Positions 8,201 through 14,697 of a stretch of 16,419 bases of DNA are shown here, one piece after another; the first letter of the stretch is position 1; each line of letters starts with the position of its first letter. The translations under genes were made by a program, and so were the position numbers. The DNA comes from an uncultured Opitutia bacterium (lineage in GTDB: Bacteria > Verrucomicrobiota > Verrucomicrobiia > Opitutales > UBA953). A model generated the notes under the pieces. The model saw nothing but the letters and a program-made list of their open reading frames with translations, did no database searches and was not told the origin of the DNA. The DNA lies in NCBI GenBank assembly GCA_903853185.1, contig CAINSX010000059.1, forward strand, positions 1 to 16,419, written 5' to 3'.

Positions 8201-9767
8201 CGTAGCGCGCATACTTGGCCATCCGGTAGCCCCCTCGGTCGAACTGATTGGTATTGGGGAAGAAGGCCCGGGCTCCGAGCGCGGGCTTACCGGCGTTCCA
8301 GTCGACTTCTTTGTAGAGTCGGTAGTAGTCGCGCACGAGATGCCAGAGGGGGCCGACGAGGCGGCGGGGCTGGCCGTCCCACGCGGTATTCTTCGTGACG
8401 GTCGGCATGGACTTGCTCGTGTCCACGAGCGGCTGAAGCATCTCGTCTTCGCGGATGAAGACGGGGCTCCAAGGCAGGTATTTCGTGCCGCTCGTGCCAA
8501 GATTGCGACCGGGGTTGTCGGCGTTGATCTCGTACATGGGCACCCAGACGCGCGGACGAGGGTCGGACGAAGAGACGGTGCCCGGGTTTGTCTTCGCGGT
8601 GCCGTAGCTCGGGAACCACGAGCGGCGTTGGCCCAGGAGCGGGTCCGCCGTGTAGGCTTCGATCACGGTCTCGTGCCCATTCCCAGAACCGAAATCCGAT
8701 TTATCGAACAGGGCGTCCTCCATCTCGAAGGCCAGCGACAGGTCACGTCGGAGGCCGCCGCGATAGCTGTCGGCGAGCACGCCCGCCGACCATAGGGCGT
8801 GGTGATGAAAGGCTAGCTTGGTGGGCGGCAGGCCCGCGGCGGCCGGATCGTTGAGGTCGTAGCCGGGGAGCATCGGCAGCGCGGACGTCGATAGCACTGC
8901 TTCGAACTTCGGCTCCTTGATGTTGACGTTCTTGAGCCCGAGCAGCAATTCGGTGCCGCGGCGGCTGGGTGAGCGGAGGGCGGTGACCGTGTCGAGTGTC
9001 GTCGGCGCCGCCTTGGTCAGGTCGCGCGGGTCGATGAGGCCGACGGTCGCCTTGACGCCCTCGTCCCCGATCCAGTAGGCGAAGTTGCCCGTGGTGCTAT
9101 TGGTCCATGGGCCTGGTAGCGGAATCTTCGGCAGAGCGATGCGTCCGTCTACGTCGTCCCCGGTGCCCACGATCCCGTCGGGACCAGGGTCCAGCGCGGC
9201 GCTGCCATTGCCGACCAGCGTCGCGTAGCTTTCCTGGTTGCCCGCCGCAAACGTGATCGGGTAATCGCGCTGCCAGGGTGCCCAGTAAGACTTGTCGGCA
9301 GCATAGTCGGTGGCACCCGAAAGGCTGACCGACTGCGCGAGATAAGAAGTGGCGTTGGCGAGCGTCTTGCTCCCTTTGCCGCTAATCAGCCACTGGGGCG
9401 GCTCGTCAGGCTTGTCGGTTCGCCACGCTCCCGTCCAAACACGTTGGCCTTGGCCGTATTTCTGCGTCCAGCTGATCGCCGGATCGAAGGGGCTGATGGG
9501 GGCGGGCGTGCACGCGAGTTCACCTGTGGCGGTGCTTCGCGTGTCGGGACCAGTTGCCTGCTGCAGGTGGGCTAGCGCCAGCCGGGCTGACATCAGCGCG
9601 TTAAGGCGAGACCGGGCGGCCAGCATCGACCACTTTGATGCGCGCGATTCCACGGTGAGGAAGGCCGATAAAGTGATGAGCAGCAGCAGGATCATCGACA
9701 TCATCGTGAGCGAGAGGATGAGCGAGAACCCGGCCCGCTTGCCCGCTTCGACTGTGGTCCGTGGCAT
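5286..9767 (-). CDS. Verru_Chthon cassette protein A-like giant pseudopilin-like protein
   Basis: This 1493-aa protein begins MPRTTVEAGKRAGFSLI, a prepilin-like leader with a likely cleavage between Gly13 and Phe14. A hydrophobic helix (14-37) follows, then a polar helix with the pattern SARLALAHLQQATGPDTR. Position +5 of the mature helix is Leu, not Glu, as in the GspK type of minor pseudopilin. The rest is a large, Gly/Asn/Thr-rich, apparently extracytoplasmic region. It ends with VLGRRYIILSYRWLSPSEI, a GRR..SFRWL-type ending I associate with the Verru_Chthon A family of Verrucomicrobia. Function is unknown in the family; surface or secretion-related assembly is inferred. I chose ATG 9765-9767, 4 bases after the preceding gene. 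A TTG at 9863 would extend it into that gene and put 32 hydrophilic residues before the leader. No partner pseudopilin genes (B, C, D) follow in this window. Confidence 0.82.
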   Translation of the reverse strand: MPRTTVEAGKRAGFSLILSLTMMSMILLLLITLSAFLTVESRASKWSMLAARSRLNALMSARLALAHLQQATGPDTRSTATGELACTPAPISPFDPAISWTQKYGQGQRVWTGAWRTDKPDEPPQWLISGKGSKTLANATSYLAQSVSLSGATDYAADKSYWAPWQRDYPITFAAGNQESYATLVGNGSAALDPGPDGIVGTGDDVDGRIALPKIPLPGPWTNSTTGNFAYWIGDEGVKATVGLIDPRDLTKAAPTTLDTVTALRSPSRRGTELLLGLKNVNIKEPKFEAVLSTSALPMLPGYDLNDPAAAGLPPTKLAFHHHALWSAGVLADSYRGGLRRDLSLAFEMEDALFDKSDFGSGNGHETVIEAYTADPLLGQRRSWFPSYGTAKTNPGTVSSSDPRPRVWVPMYEINADNPGRNLGTSGTKYLPWSPVFIREDEMLQPLVDTSKSMPTVTKNTAWDGQPRRLVGPLWHLVRDYYRLYKEVDWNAGKPALGARAFFPNTNQFDRGGYRMAKYARYDLDDALWSGGGKVTSPYTDGYDSTPDPLGWVNGLKGGDLTGHSVGRFIPRPVRGAYMPAVHRFSMVFSLRTVQAGANYTLKLVCTPILVIHNPYNVQLKLKEPTSAEPDPRVKGGLKISFSQFDQMRLQLFTHISNDPTQGLNTTATSRLFDSLFNFNAASDASTGSNAENLVAVVPATTLEPGEFAVFTTKDLVDASTLGKSTDAANIPILNMQRGFYFTGGFHTDVRASSVSAPYLFKDSDQVKCCIDLTSSMYWHHWIYLNSGWKKSLKDDAVSADGQDLGADEVLGTSRNNSLASYAHYINVGGSGYNVTHVGDAGSVTNPVTIGPVSSIRTIAETAPGPVVAAFDTRARVADTARTTSYDRNALSYFSAQANPVPAAHPAWLFTNPLPQTSSNPALNGLPGIGMASLRTQLFGGDELALNGSTTSWSNLLQIDAAKANGANGLGGPSHGVGGLSTAMAVEVPVTPPTSLGQFMHANLTPWDWMPYRTVGNSFPSMVVPLDKSWTHGTPHTNASTIGGHTFGDMSYLMNNALWDSFFFSGAAPILSDGTRTGNYNAVRAKSLGQVMADFAAGTGKLANPRMVPFPNGSTTASALLADGFLTDSTGAAPDGYRRFSSYLLNVGAFNVNSTSVEAWTGLYGSLKGLALGSQAANAPAATNNARVPRIIGDTTQAPATRNLGDAAYWNGFANLSDTQIRALAVATVAEVKARAQFLQRTERDQEYPPATRRFLGFPAAQNPGTPFLGLCEFVNRFLGPTKKAGAFVSTTASANTSYYQIENTAADTTLPVTAQNARWMFRSGTLESAIARADKTLGTETLAKVPTGGKPIDPSVSHNWTNGGVAGGRTGMPPGLYFRNVEILDTDNVNRTHTGFGANGCLFQGDLLQALGPALATRSDTFRIRAYGEADEDMGPGQGAVLELIVQRTPNYIDPSQAAHDRLRDAARLPVNVVLGRRYIILSYRWLSPSEI

Positions 9768-9771
9768 CACT

Positions 9772-10515
9772 CTACTGAAGCGTCTTGCGGACTGACCGTC
9801 GCTTCTCACCGCTTGCGGCGGGTGGAGACACCCCCGGGGCCTGCTTCTTCTCTTCGACGGCAATCCGTTCTTCTAAGCCGCGCACCTTGATGACATCGGT
9901 CTCACCAGGAGCCGGGACGAGGAAGAGGATGGAGCGGATGTCTTCCAGTTGCAGCCAGCGGAGGCCGCCAGCGACATGCCAGTCTCCATCCTCGCCAGGA
10001 AGGAAGAACTGGGCTTGGCCGTATTGCTGGGCCTTCACCTGCGGGTGGACCGTGATTTCCTGCCCGGAGGGGAGTACGCGCCGGGTGCCGGGGACGCTGA
10101 GGCCGACGGGCTTGGGGCAAAGATTGAAGAAGCGGATCGTGCCGGCCGCGGCGACGCCCCCGTTGTCGGAGACCAGGCTGAGACGGGCAGCTTCGCTGCC
10201 GCCCGAGATGATCGCGATGAACTTCCCGTTGGCGGTCGGGGCAGGCAGGGAAACGAGCGGCACCAACGGCTCCTTGGGGTCATCGGTCTTCTTCTTGCGG
10301 AAGAAGGTCAGGCGGCCCTCCTTACACTGGGTCTCGACCGGCTCGCTGAGCGCGTGGGAATAGAGGGTGAGGGGGGCTGGGAGGCCAGAGGCGTTGAGGA
10401 TGACGACCTCCATCTCCGGCTCGTCGAAGCTCATCGCCTTCAGCGAGACCTGGGTCAATCCCGGGTCTGGTGCCAAGGCACCCAGCATGAGAAAATGGAC
10501 GAGCATGTGCACCAT
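9772..10515 (-). CDS. Exported protein of unknown function, first gene of the minus-strand unit
   Basis: I do not recognise this 247-aa protein. The N terminus MVHMLVHFLMLGALA is short and hydrophobic and could be a signal peptide cleaved after Ala15. The remainder is predicted beta-rich with two similar-looking halves: one around residues 35-72 (VVILNASGLPAPLTLYSHAL) and one around 126-160 (TIRFFNLCPKPVGLSVPG, then LPSGQEITV). It ends in a proline-rich, basic tail (225-247). Two cysteines (64, 133) lie in the mature part, one per half. It sits 4 bases upstream of the giant pseudopilin-like gene, so a role as its partner or chaperone is possible but is only inference. ATG 10513-10515 was taken as start; ATG 10504-10506 is equally usable, and neither has a clear ribosome site. 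Stop is TAG at 9772-9774. Confidence 0.7.
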   Translation of the reverse strand: MVHMLVHFLMLGALAPDPGLTQVSLKAMSFDEPEMEVVILNASGLPAPLTLYSHALSEPVETQCKEGRLTFFRKKKTDDPKEPLVPLVSLPAPTANGKFIAIISGGSEAARLSLVSDNGGVAAAGTIRFFNLCPKPVGLSVPGTRRVLPSGQEITVHPQVKAQQYGQAQFFLPGEDGDWHVAGGLRWLQLEDIRSILFLVPAPGETDVIKVRGLEERIAVEEKKQAPGVSPPAASGEKRRSVRKTLQ

Positions 10516-10558
10516 TCAGACCAGCGGATTTCAACCGTCTATCCTATTGGCCCCCCTA

Positions 10559-10564
10559 TTTATA
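10559..10564 (-). promoter_or_regulatory. Candidate -10 box for the minus-strand five-gene unit
   Basis: Read on the minus strand this is TATAAA, inside an AT-rich run (TAAGTAAAAATATAAATAG). It would place transcription start about 35 bases before ATG 10515. No good -35 hexamer is found 16-18 bases upstream, so this is tentative. Confidence 0.35.
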
Positions 10565-10599
10565 TTTTTACTTATTAGCGTTCGCTTTGCCGCCGTGTT

Positions 10600-10644
10600 G
10601 TCACGCAACCCGTCGATTTGCGTCACTTTGGCGTCAAATGTCAC
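10600..10644 (+). repeat. Cluster of four GTCA words upstream of dnaB
   Basis: GTCA starts at 10600, 10622, 10632 and 10640, three of them as GTCAC. Two copies sit in a TTGCGTCA or TTGGCGTCA context (10618-10625 and 10628-10635), with centres 10 bases apart. ACGCAA (10603-10608) and TTGCGT (10618-10623) are also inverted copies. The cluster lies just upstream of the candidate dnaB -10 box and could be an operator, though no regulator is identified. Confidence 0.35.
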
Positions 10645-10677
10645 AATTGCTTGCGTCCTTGTTCACAGAAGGTTGGG

Positions 10678-10683
10678 TATAAA
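10678..10683 (+). promoter_or_regulatory. Candidate -10 box for dnaB-bamA-skp-lpxD
   Basis: TATAAA, five of six matches to TATAAT, would give a leader of about 50 bases before the dnaB ATG at 10741. TTGCGT at 10651-10656 resembles a -35 box, but its spacing of 21 bases is too long; TTGTTC at 10659-10664 is too close at 13. Tentative. Confidence 0.35.
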
Positions 10684-10740
10684 CTGCGTCTATCTCTGGC
10701 TTTCCAGAGCGGGCGGCCGAGAGCACAGTATCGCCTTCCT

Positions 10741-12183
10741 ATGACCGATTCCCCTTCCGGGCGACGCCCACGCTCCCGCCAGGCCGCTGCTCCTAATTAC
10801 GGCGACCGCGTGCCGCCCCATAACCTTGACGCCGAGCGCGGCCTGATCGCTAGCATCGTCATCGACGGTGGCGATACGCTCCAGCGGTGCCTCGAGCAAC
10901 GCGTCACCGCCGACTACTTCTTCGACCCCAAGCACCAGGATATCTACGCCGTCGCCGTCCAGCTGAATCAGGCGAGCACGGGTATCGACGAGATCACGCT
11001 CACCGAGCAACTCCGTCGCGAGGGCAAGCTGGAGTCCGCCGGCGGCGCGACCTACATCAACGAGCTGACGGGCCTCATCTCGTCGAGCGCGCATGCGCCT
11101 CATTGGCTCGCGATCATCCGCGAGAAGCACTTCCTGCGTCAGCTCATCTCCACCGCCGTCACGACGGTTGAGAAAGCCCACTCGCACGCCGAAGGCATCG
11201 AGCGCCTCCTCGAGGAGGTCGAGCAATCCTTCTTCCGCATCAGCGAAGACCGAATCTCCGAATCCGCCCAGACAATCGACGGACCGATCGCCGAGGCGAT
11301 GGAACTCGTCCAGCGCATCATCCGCGACCGTAACTCGGTGCAGGGTGTGCCGACCGGCTTCCCTGATCTCGATGCGATGACCTTCGGCTTCCAGCCTGGC
11401 CAGATGATTGTCGTCGCCGCCCGACCCGGCATGGGCAAGACCTCCATCGCGCTGAACTTCATCGAGGCCGCGCTCTTTCCCAAGCCCAACGAGGCGCGCA
11501 AGCCGTCCAACGTCCTGCTGTTCTCCCTCGAAATGCCGGCCCGCGAGTTGGCTCTGCGTCTCCTCTGCTCCCGAGCCCGCGTGAACATGCAGAAGCTTCG
11601 CACGGCCCACCCGGACGAACGTATGCAGGTGGACCTCGTCCAGGCGGCCAACGAGTACAAGGGGCTCCCCCTCGTGGTCGACGATAACGGCGGCCAGAAC
11701 ATCCTCGAAATCCGCGCCAAGTGCCGCCGCGTCCATGCCCGCACCCCCTTGGACATGGTGGTCATCGACTACATCCAGCTTATCAACGGCCTAGACTCGG
11801 GCCTACCCCGCGAACAGCAGATCGCCGAAGTGTCCCGTAGTATCAAGGCTATGGCCAAGGAGTTTAAGATCCCGATTATCGCCCTGGCCCAGCTGAACCG
11901 AAAGTCCGAGGATGAGGCCCGCCAGCCCCGCATGTCCGACCTTCGCGAGTCCGGGTCCATCGAACAGGACGCCGACATCGTCATGCTGATCTCTAAGCCC
12001 CCCATCAGCCAGGGCAAGGCCGCCGAGGCCGAGGCCGAGCAGGCAGGGCAGGATGGCTGCTATTCCCGCCAGCTTATCGTGGCTAAGAACCGTAACGGAC
12101 CCACCTCTGACATCAACTTGCTCTTTAATCCGGGGCTGACACGCTTCGAGAATCCGGCCAAAGATTACCGAAATAATGAATAA
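10741..12183 (+). CDS. dnaB: Replicative DNA helicase DnaB
   Basis: This 480-aa hexameric helicase unwinds DNA 5' to 3' at the replication fork and recruits primase. The N-terminal domain begins with PPHNLDAERGLIASIV (25-40) and runs to about 130, followed by a linker helix region. The RecA-like motor has Walker A ARPGMGKT (227-234, Lys233), a catalytic-glutamate region SLEMP (262-266), Walker B VVIDYIQL (340-347, Asp343), LRESGSIEQDADIV (401-414), and the finger segment KNRNG with Lys449 and Arg451. Length is normal for the family. An Ala/Glu-rich insertion (KAAEAEAEQAGQD, 426-438) is unusual. I chose ATG 10741 because the family homology begins shortly after it. No strong ribosome site is visible. 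The stop TAA lies inside the start of bamA, giving an 8-base overlap. Confidence 0.96.
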   Translation: MTDSPSGRRPRSRQAAAPNYGDRVPPHNLDAERGLIASIVIDGGDTLQRCLEQRVTADYFFDPKHQDIYAVAVQLNQASTGIDEITLTEQLRREGKLESAGGATYINELTGLISSSAHAPHWLAIIREKHFLRQLISTAVTTVEKAHSHAEGIERLLEEVEQSFFRISEDRISESAQTIDGPIAEAMELVQRIIRDRNSVQGVPTGFPDLDAMTFGFQPGQMIVVAARPGMGKTSIALNFIEAALFPKPNEARKPSNVLLFSLEMPARELALRLLCSRARVNMQKLRTAHPDERMQVDLVQAANEYKGLPLVVDDNGGQNILEIRAKCRRVHARTPLDMVVIDYIQLINGLDSGLPREQQIAEVSRSIKAMAKEFKIPIIALAQLNRKSEDEARQPRMSDLRESGSIEQDADIVMLISKPPISQGKAAEAEAEQAGQDGCYSRQLIVAKNRNGPTSDINLLFNPGLTRFENPAKDYRNNE

Positions 12184-14653
12184 CCCCTCCTTCCGCCGCA
12201 GCTGGCTTCGTGCCGCCTGCTTCGCCCTCGCCCTGTCGCCGCTCGTCGGTGCGGCCCAGATCGCCCCTGCGACGAAGGACCCGCTCGTCCGCTCTATCCG
12301 CATCAAGACGGATGGCACGGCCGTCTCCGAGCAGTTCGTCCTCGGCTTCGTCGCCCTGCGCCAAGGCCAGCCATTCTCCAAGGACGCCGTCGCCAGCACG
12401 GTCCGTTCCCTTTACGCCACCGGTCGCTTCAATCAGGCCTTGGTCGAGCCCGTCCTTGACCCGAAGACCGGCGAGGTGGACATCATCGTCACGGTCGAAC
12501 CCCGACCAATCCTCAAGGAGATTGAATACATCGGCGGCGACGGACTCGTCGGTAAGGCCGGCTGGTTCGGCGGCAGCGTGATCGAAGACGTCAAGATCGG
12601 CGAACCGCTCGACATGGCCCTGCTTCGCCGCTCGGAGCTCAAGCTGCAGAACGAGCTGCGCAAGAAGCGTCCGTTCGCTCGCGTCACCTCCCAGCTGCGC
12701 GACGCCGTCGGGGGCGGCGGCAAGATCGTCGCGGTCATCGTCGACGAAGGTATCGAGCTGAAAGTGGATAATTTCCGCTTCGAAGGAGCGACCTCCTTCG
12801 ATCGCTACGACCTCTGGTCCGCGGCCGACCTTAAGACCAGCGAATACCGCTGGTACAAATGGTCTTGGCTCATCGGCGGCGGACGTCTCGACCCCGAGCA
12901 GTATCGCGCCGATTGCAAGAAGTTGCGCGAGTACTACCGCTCCAAGGGCTATCTCGATGTCGAAGTCGAAGACGCTGACCCGGAGAAGGTCTGCGAAGTC
13001 AAGGACGTGAAGGACGCGGCGGGCTGGGTCGACGTCGTCTTCAAAATCAAGGAGGGCCGTAAGTACACCGTCGGCACGATCGCCTTCGACGGCAACCGTC
13101 TCGGAGCCTCCGACCCCATCTACTCCACCGACTCGCTTCTTAAGGTGGTCTCCGAGCCCTCCCTGCGTCGCGGCGCCCACCCCGCGGAGTTCGACAAGAT
13201 CGCCAGCGGCGAAGCCTTCGCGGTTCCGGCCATCGAGGCGGCCTCTGATAAGCTGCGCGAATACTACGGACAGATGGGTTATATCAACAGCTCCGTCGAA
13301 GTTGTCCGTAAGCCTAATCTCGCGACCGGCGCCATCGACGTGAAGTTCCAGATCGAAGAAGGGCAGCGTCACACCGTCCGTGCCGTCGAGATTCAAGGGA
13401 ACACCAAGACTCGCTCCACCGCCATCGCGCGTGAACTCGCGCTCGGGCCTGGCGAGATCTTTGACCTTGCCCGTACCCGTGTCTCCGAGGCACGTCTCCG
13501 CAACACGCAGTTCTTCGAGGAAGTCCGCGTGACGCCCGTCCCGACCTCCATCCCGGGGCAGAGTGACCTGCGCGTCACGGTCAAGGAAGGTCCTACCGGC
13601 CAGGTCAGCTTCGGCGCCGGCTATAGCACCGTCGAAGGCCTTGTCGGCTTCGTCGAGTACGCCGAATCCAATTTCGACTTCGCCAACTCCGAGGGTTGGT
13701 ATCGCGGCGACGGACAGAAGTTCCGCGTCCGTATCTCCGTCGGCAGCCTGACCAGTTCGTTAGAGCATTCCTTCGAAGAGCCTGCCCTTTGGGAGCGCGA
13801 CCTCGCCGTCGGCTACTCCATCGAGCGTCGTTACGCTGGCTACGCTTCGGCCAACTACTCGGTGCTTTCCGAAGGTATCAGCCTCTACGCCCGCCGCCGC
13901 ATCTTCAGTAATATTGAAGGGCGCATCGCCTACAACCTGCGTCGTATGTCCGTTGGTAATGTGACCGCAGAGGCTCCAGCTGACGTGGTCACCGAAGGCA
14001 CCGCCGGCGCCCGCGTGATCTCCTCCGTCTCGACTTCGTTGACCTACGATACCCGTGACGAATATAACTTCCCGACGAAGGGCTCACGTATCTCGCTCAC
14101 CGAAGAGCTCGCCGGAAATGGCCTAGGCGGCGAGGTCAAGTACCTGAAGTCCGAACTCCGTACGGGTCGCTGGTTCCTCGTCTCACCCACCGCCGAGCAG
14201 ACTATCGGCGTCATCGGTCGCGTGGGCCTGCTCACCGGTTCGGGCGGCTACCTTCCGTTCTACGAGCGCTTCTACCTCGGCGGCGCCTATGACATGCGTG
14301 GCTTTGGCTACAACGAAGTCGGCGCCTACGACACGTACGATACCTCCCATGGTAATCAGCCGATGGGTGGCATGACCTACGGTTTCCTCAGCGCCGAATA
14401 CACGATCAAGGCCGCGGAAAATCTCCGCTTCGCCGCGTTCTACGATTACGGCATCGTCAACCGCTCCGAGACCGACTTCAGCGTGGCTTCGGCCAACTCC
14501 GACTTCGGTCTGGGCATGCGCATCCTCCTTGGTGGCGCCGTCATGCGCCTCGACTTCGGCTTCCCGCTGCAGACGACCAAGGTGCCCGTCACGGGCGTGC
14601 CGCTCAATTCGGGCGGCATGAAGTTTAACTTCAGCTTCGGCACGGTCTTTTGA
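12176..14653 (+). CDS. bamA: Outer membrane protein assembly factor BamA
   Basis: This 825-aa protein is the core of the BAM complex, which folds beta-barrel proteins into the outer membrane. A signal peptide covers about residues 1-27 (basic start, hydrophobic core, cleavage near VGAAQ). Five POTRA domains follow at roughly 36-108, 113-192, 195-294, 297-397 and 400-470. The C-terminal barrel runs 475-825 with the diagnostic L6 motif in FYLGGAYDMRGFGY (Arg708-Gly709-Phe710), and the protein ends in a beta-signal with terminal Phe (NFSFGTVF). POTRA4 carries extra residues around 312-345. The ATG at 12176 lies within the last codons of dnaB, so translation may be coupled. The skp gene follows 44 bases later, the usual partner order. 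Confidence 0.95.
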   Translation: MNNPSFRRSWLRAACFALALSPLVGAAQIAPATKDPLVRSIRIKTDGTAVSEQFVLGFVALRQGQPFSKDAVASTVRSLYATGRFNQALVEPVLDPKTGEVDIIVTVEPRPILKEIEYIGGDGLVGKAGWFGGSVIEDVKIGEPLDMALLRRSELKLQNELRKKRPFARVTSQLRDAVGGGGKIVAVIVDEGIELKVDNFRFEGATSFDRYDLWSAADLKTSEYRWYKWSWLIGGGRLDPEQYRADCKKLREYYRSKGYLDVEVEDADPEKVCEVKDVKDAAGWVDVVFKIKEGRKYTVGTIAFDGNRLGASDPIYSTDSLLKVVSEPSLRRGAHPAEFDKIASGEAFAVPAIEAASDKLREYYGQMGYINSSVEVVRKPNLATGAIDVKFQIEEGQRHTVRAVEIQGNTKTRSTAIARELALGPGEIFDLARTRVSEARLRNTQFFEEVRVTPVPTSIPGQSDLRVTVKEGPTGQVSFGAGYSTVEGLVGFVEYAESNFDFANSEGWYRGDGQKFRVRISVGSLTSSLEHSFEEPALWERDLAVGYSIERRYAGYASANYSVLSEGISLYARRRIFSNIEGRIAYNLRRMSVGNVTAEAPADVVTEGTAGARVISSVSTSLTYDTRDEYNFPTKGSRISLTEELAGNGLGGEVKYLKSELRTGRWFLVSPTAEQTIGVIGRVGLLTGSGGYLPFYERFYLGGAYDMRGFGYNEVGAYDTYDTSHGNQPMGGMTYGFLSAEYTIKAAENLRFAAFYDYGIVNRSETDFSVASANSDFGLGMRILLGGAVMRLDFGFPLQTTKVPVTGVPLNSGGMKFNFSFGTVF

Positions 14654-14697
14654 TTGCCATTCCCCCTCCTAACCGCTTCTTAAAATAGCATACGACC

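Larger units (their letters stand above)
10516..10740. promoter_or_regulatory. Divergent intergenic promoter region between the exported-protein unit and dnaB
   Basis: This 225-base stretch separates the start codons of two divergent units and is the only long gap in the window. It is clearly more AT-rich than the flanking genes, particularly at 10555-10580. It contains -10-like boxes on both strands, four GTCA words and a DnaA-box-like 9-mer, each described separately. No convincing small open frame with its own start signal is seen; a TTG-initiated upstream extension of dnaB from 10618 would cross the promoter and was not accepted. Confidence 0.65.

Noticed and set aside
7911..8795. 294-codon plus-strand frame opposite the giant pseudopilin-like gene
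   Set aside because: It is antisense to a gene with a recognisable family start and end; its composition (Arg, Val, Gly, His) is typical of a shadow frame.
9768..9863. Upstream TTG start for the giant pseudopilin-like gene
   Set aside because: It would overlap the preceding gene by 92 bases and place a basic stretch before the prepilin-like leader; ATG 9765-9767 is a better fit.
10618..10740. N-terminal extension of DnaB from TTG 10618, including a C-x-x-C stretch
   Set aside because: It would cover the -10-like box and GTCA cluster; DnaB homology starts shortly after ATG 10741 and the extension has no family match.
12125..13396. 423-codon open frame on the minus strand inside bamA
   Set aside because: bamA on the plus strand is unambiguous; the antisense frame is open because of GC-rich codon structure, has low-complexity Asp/Gly/Val composition and matches no family.
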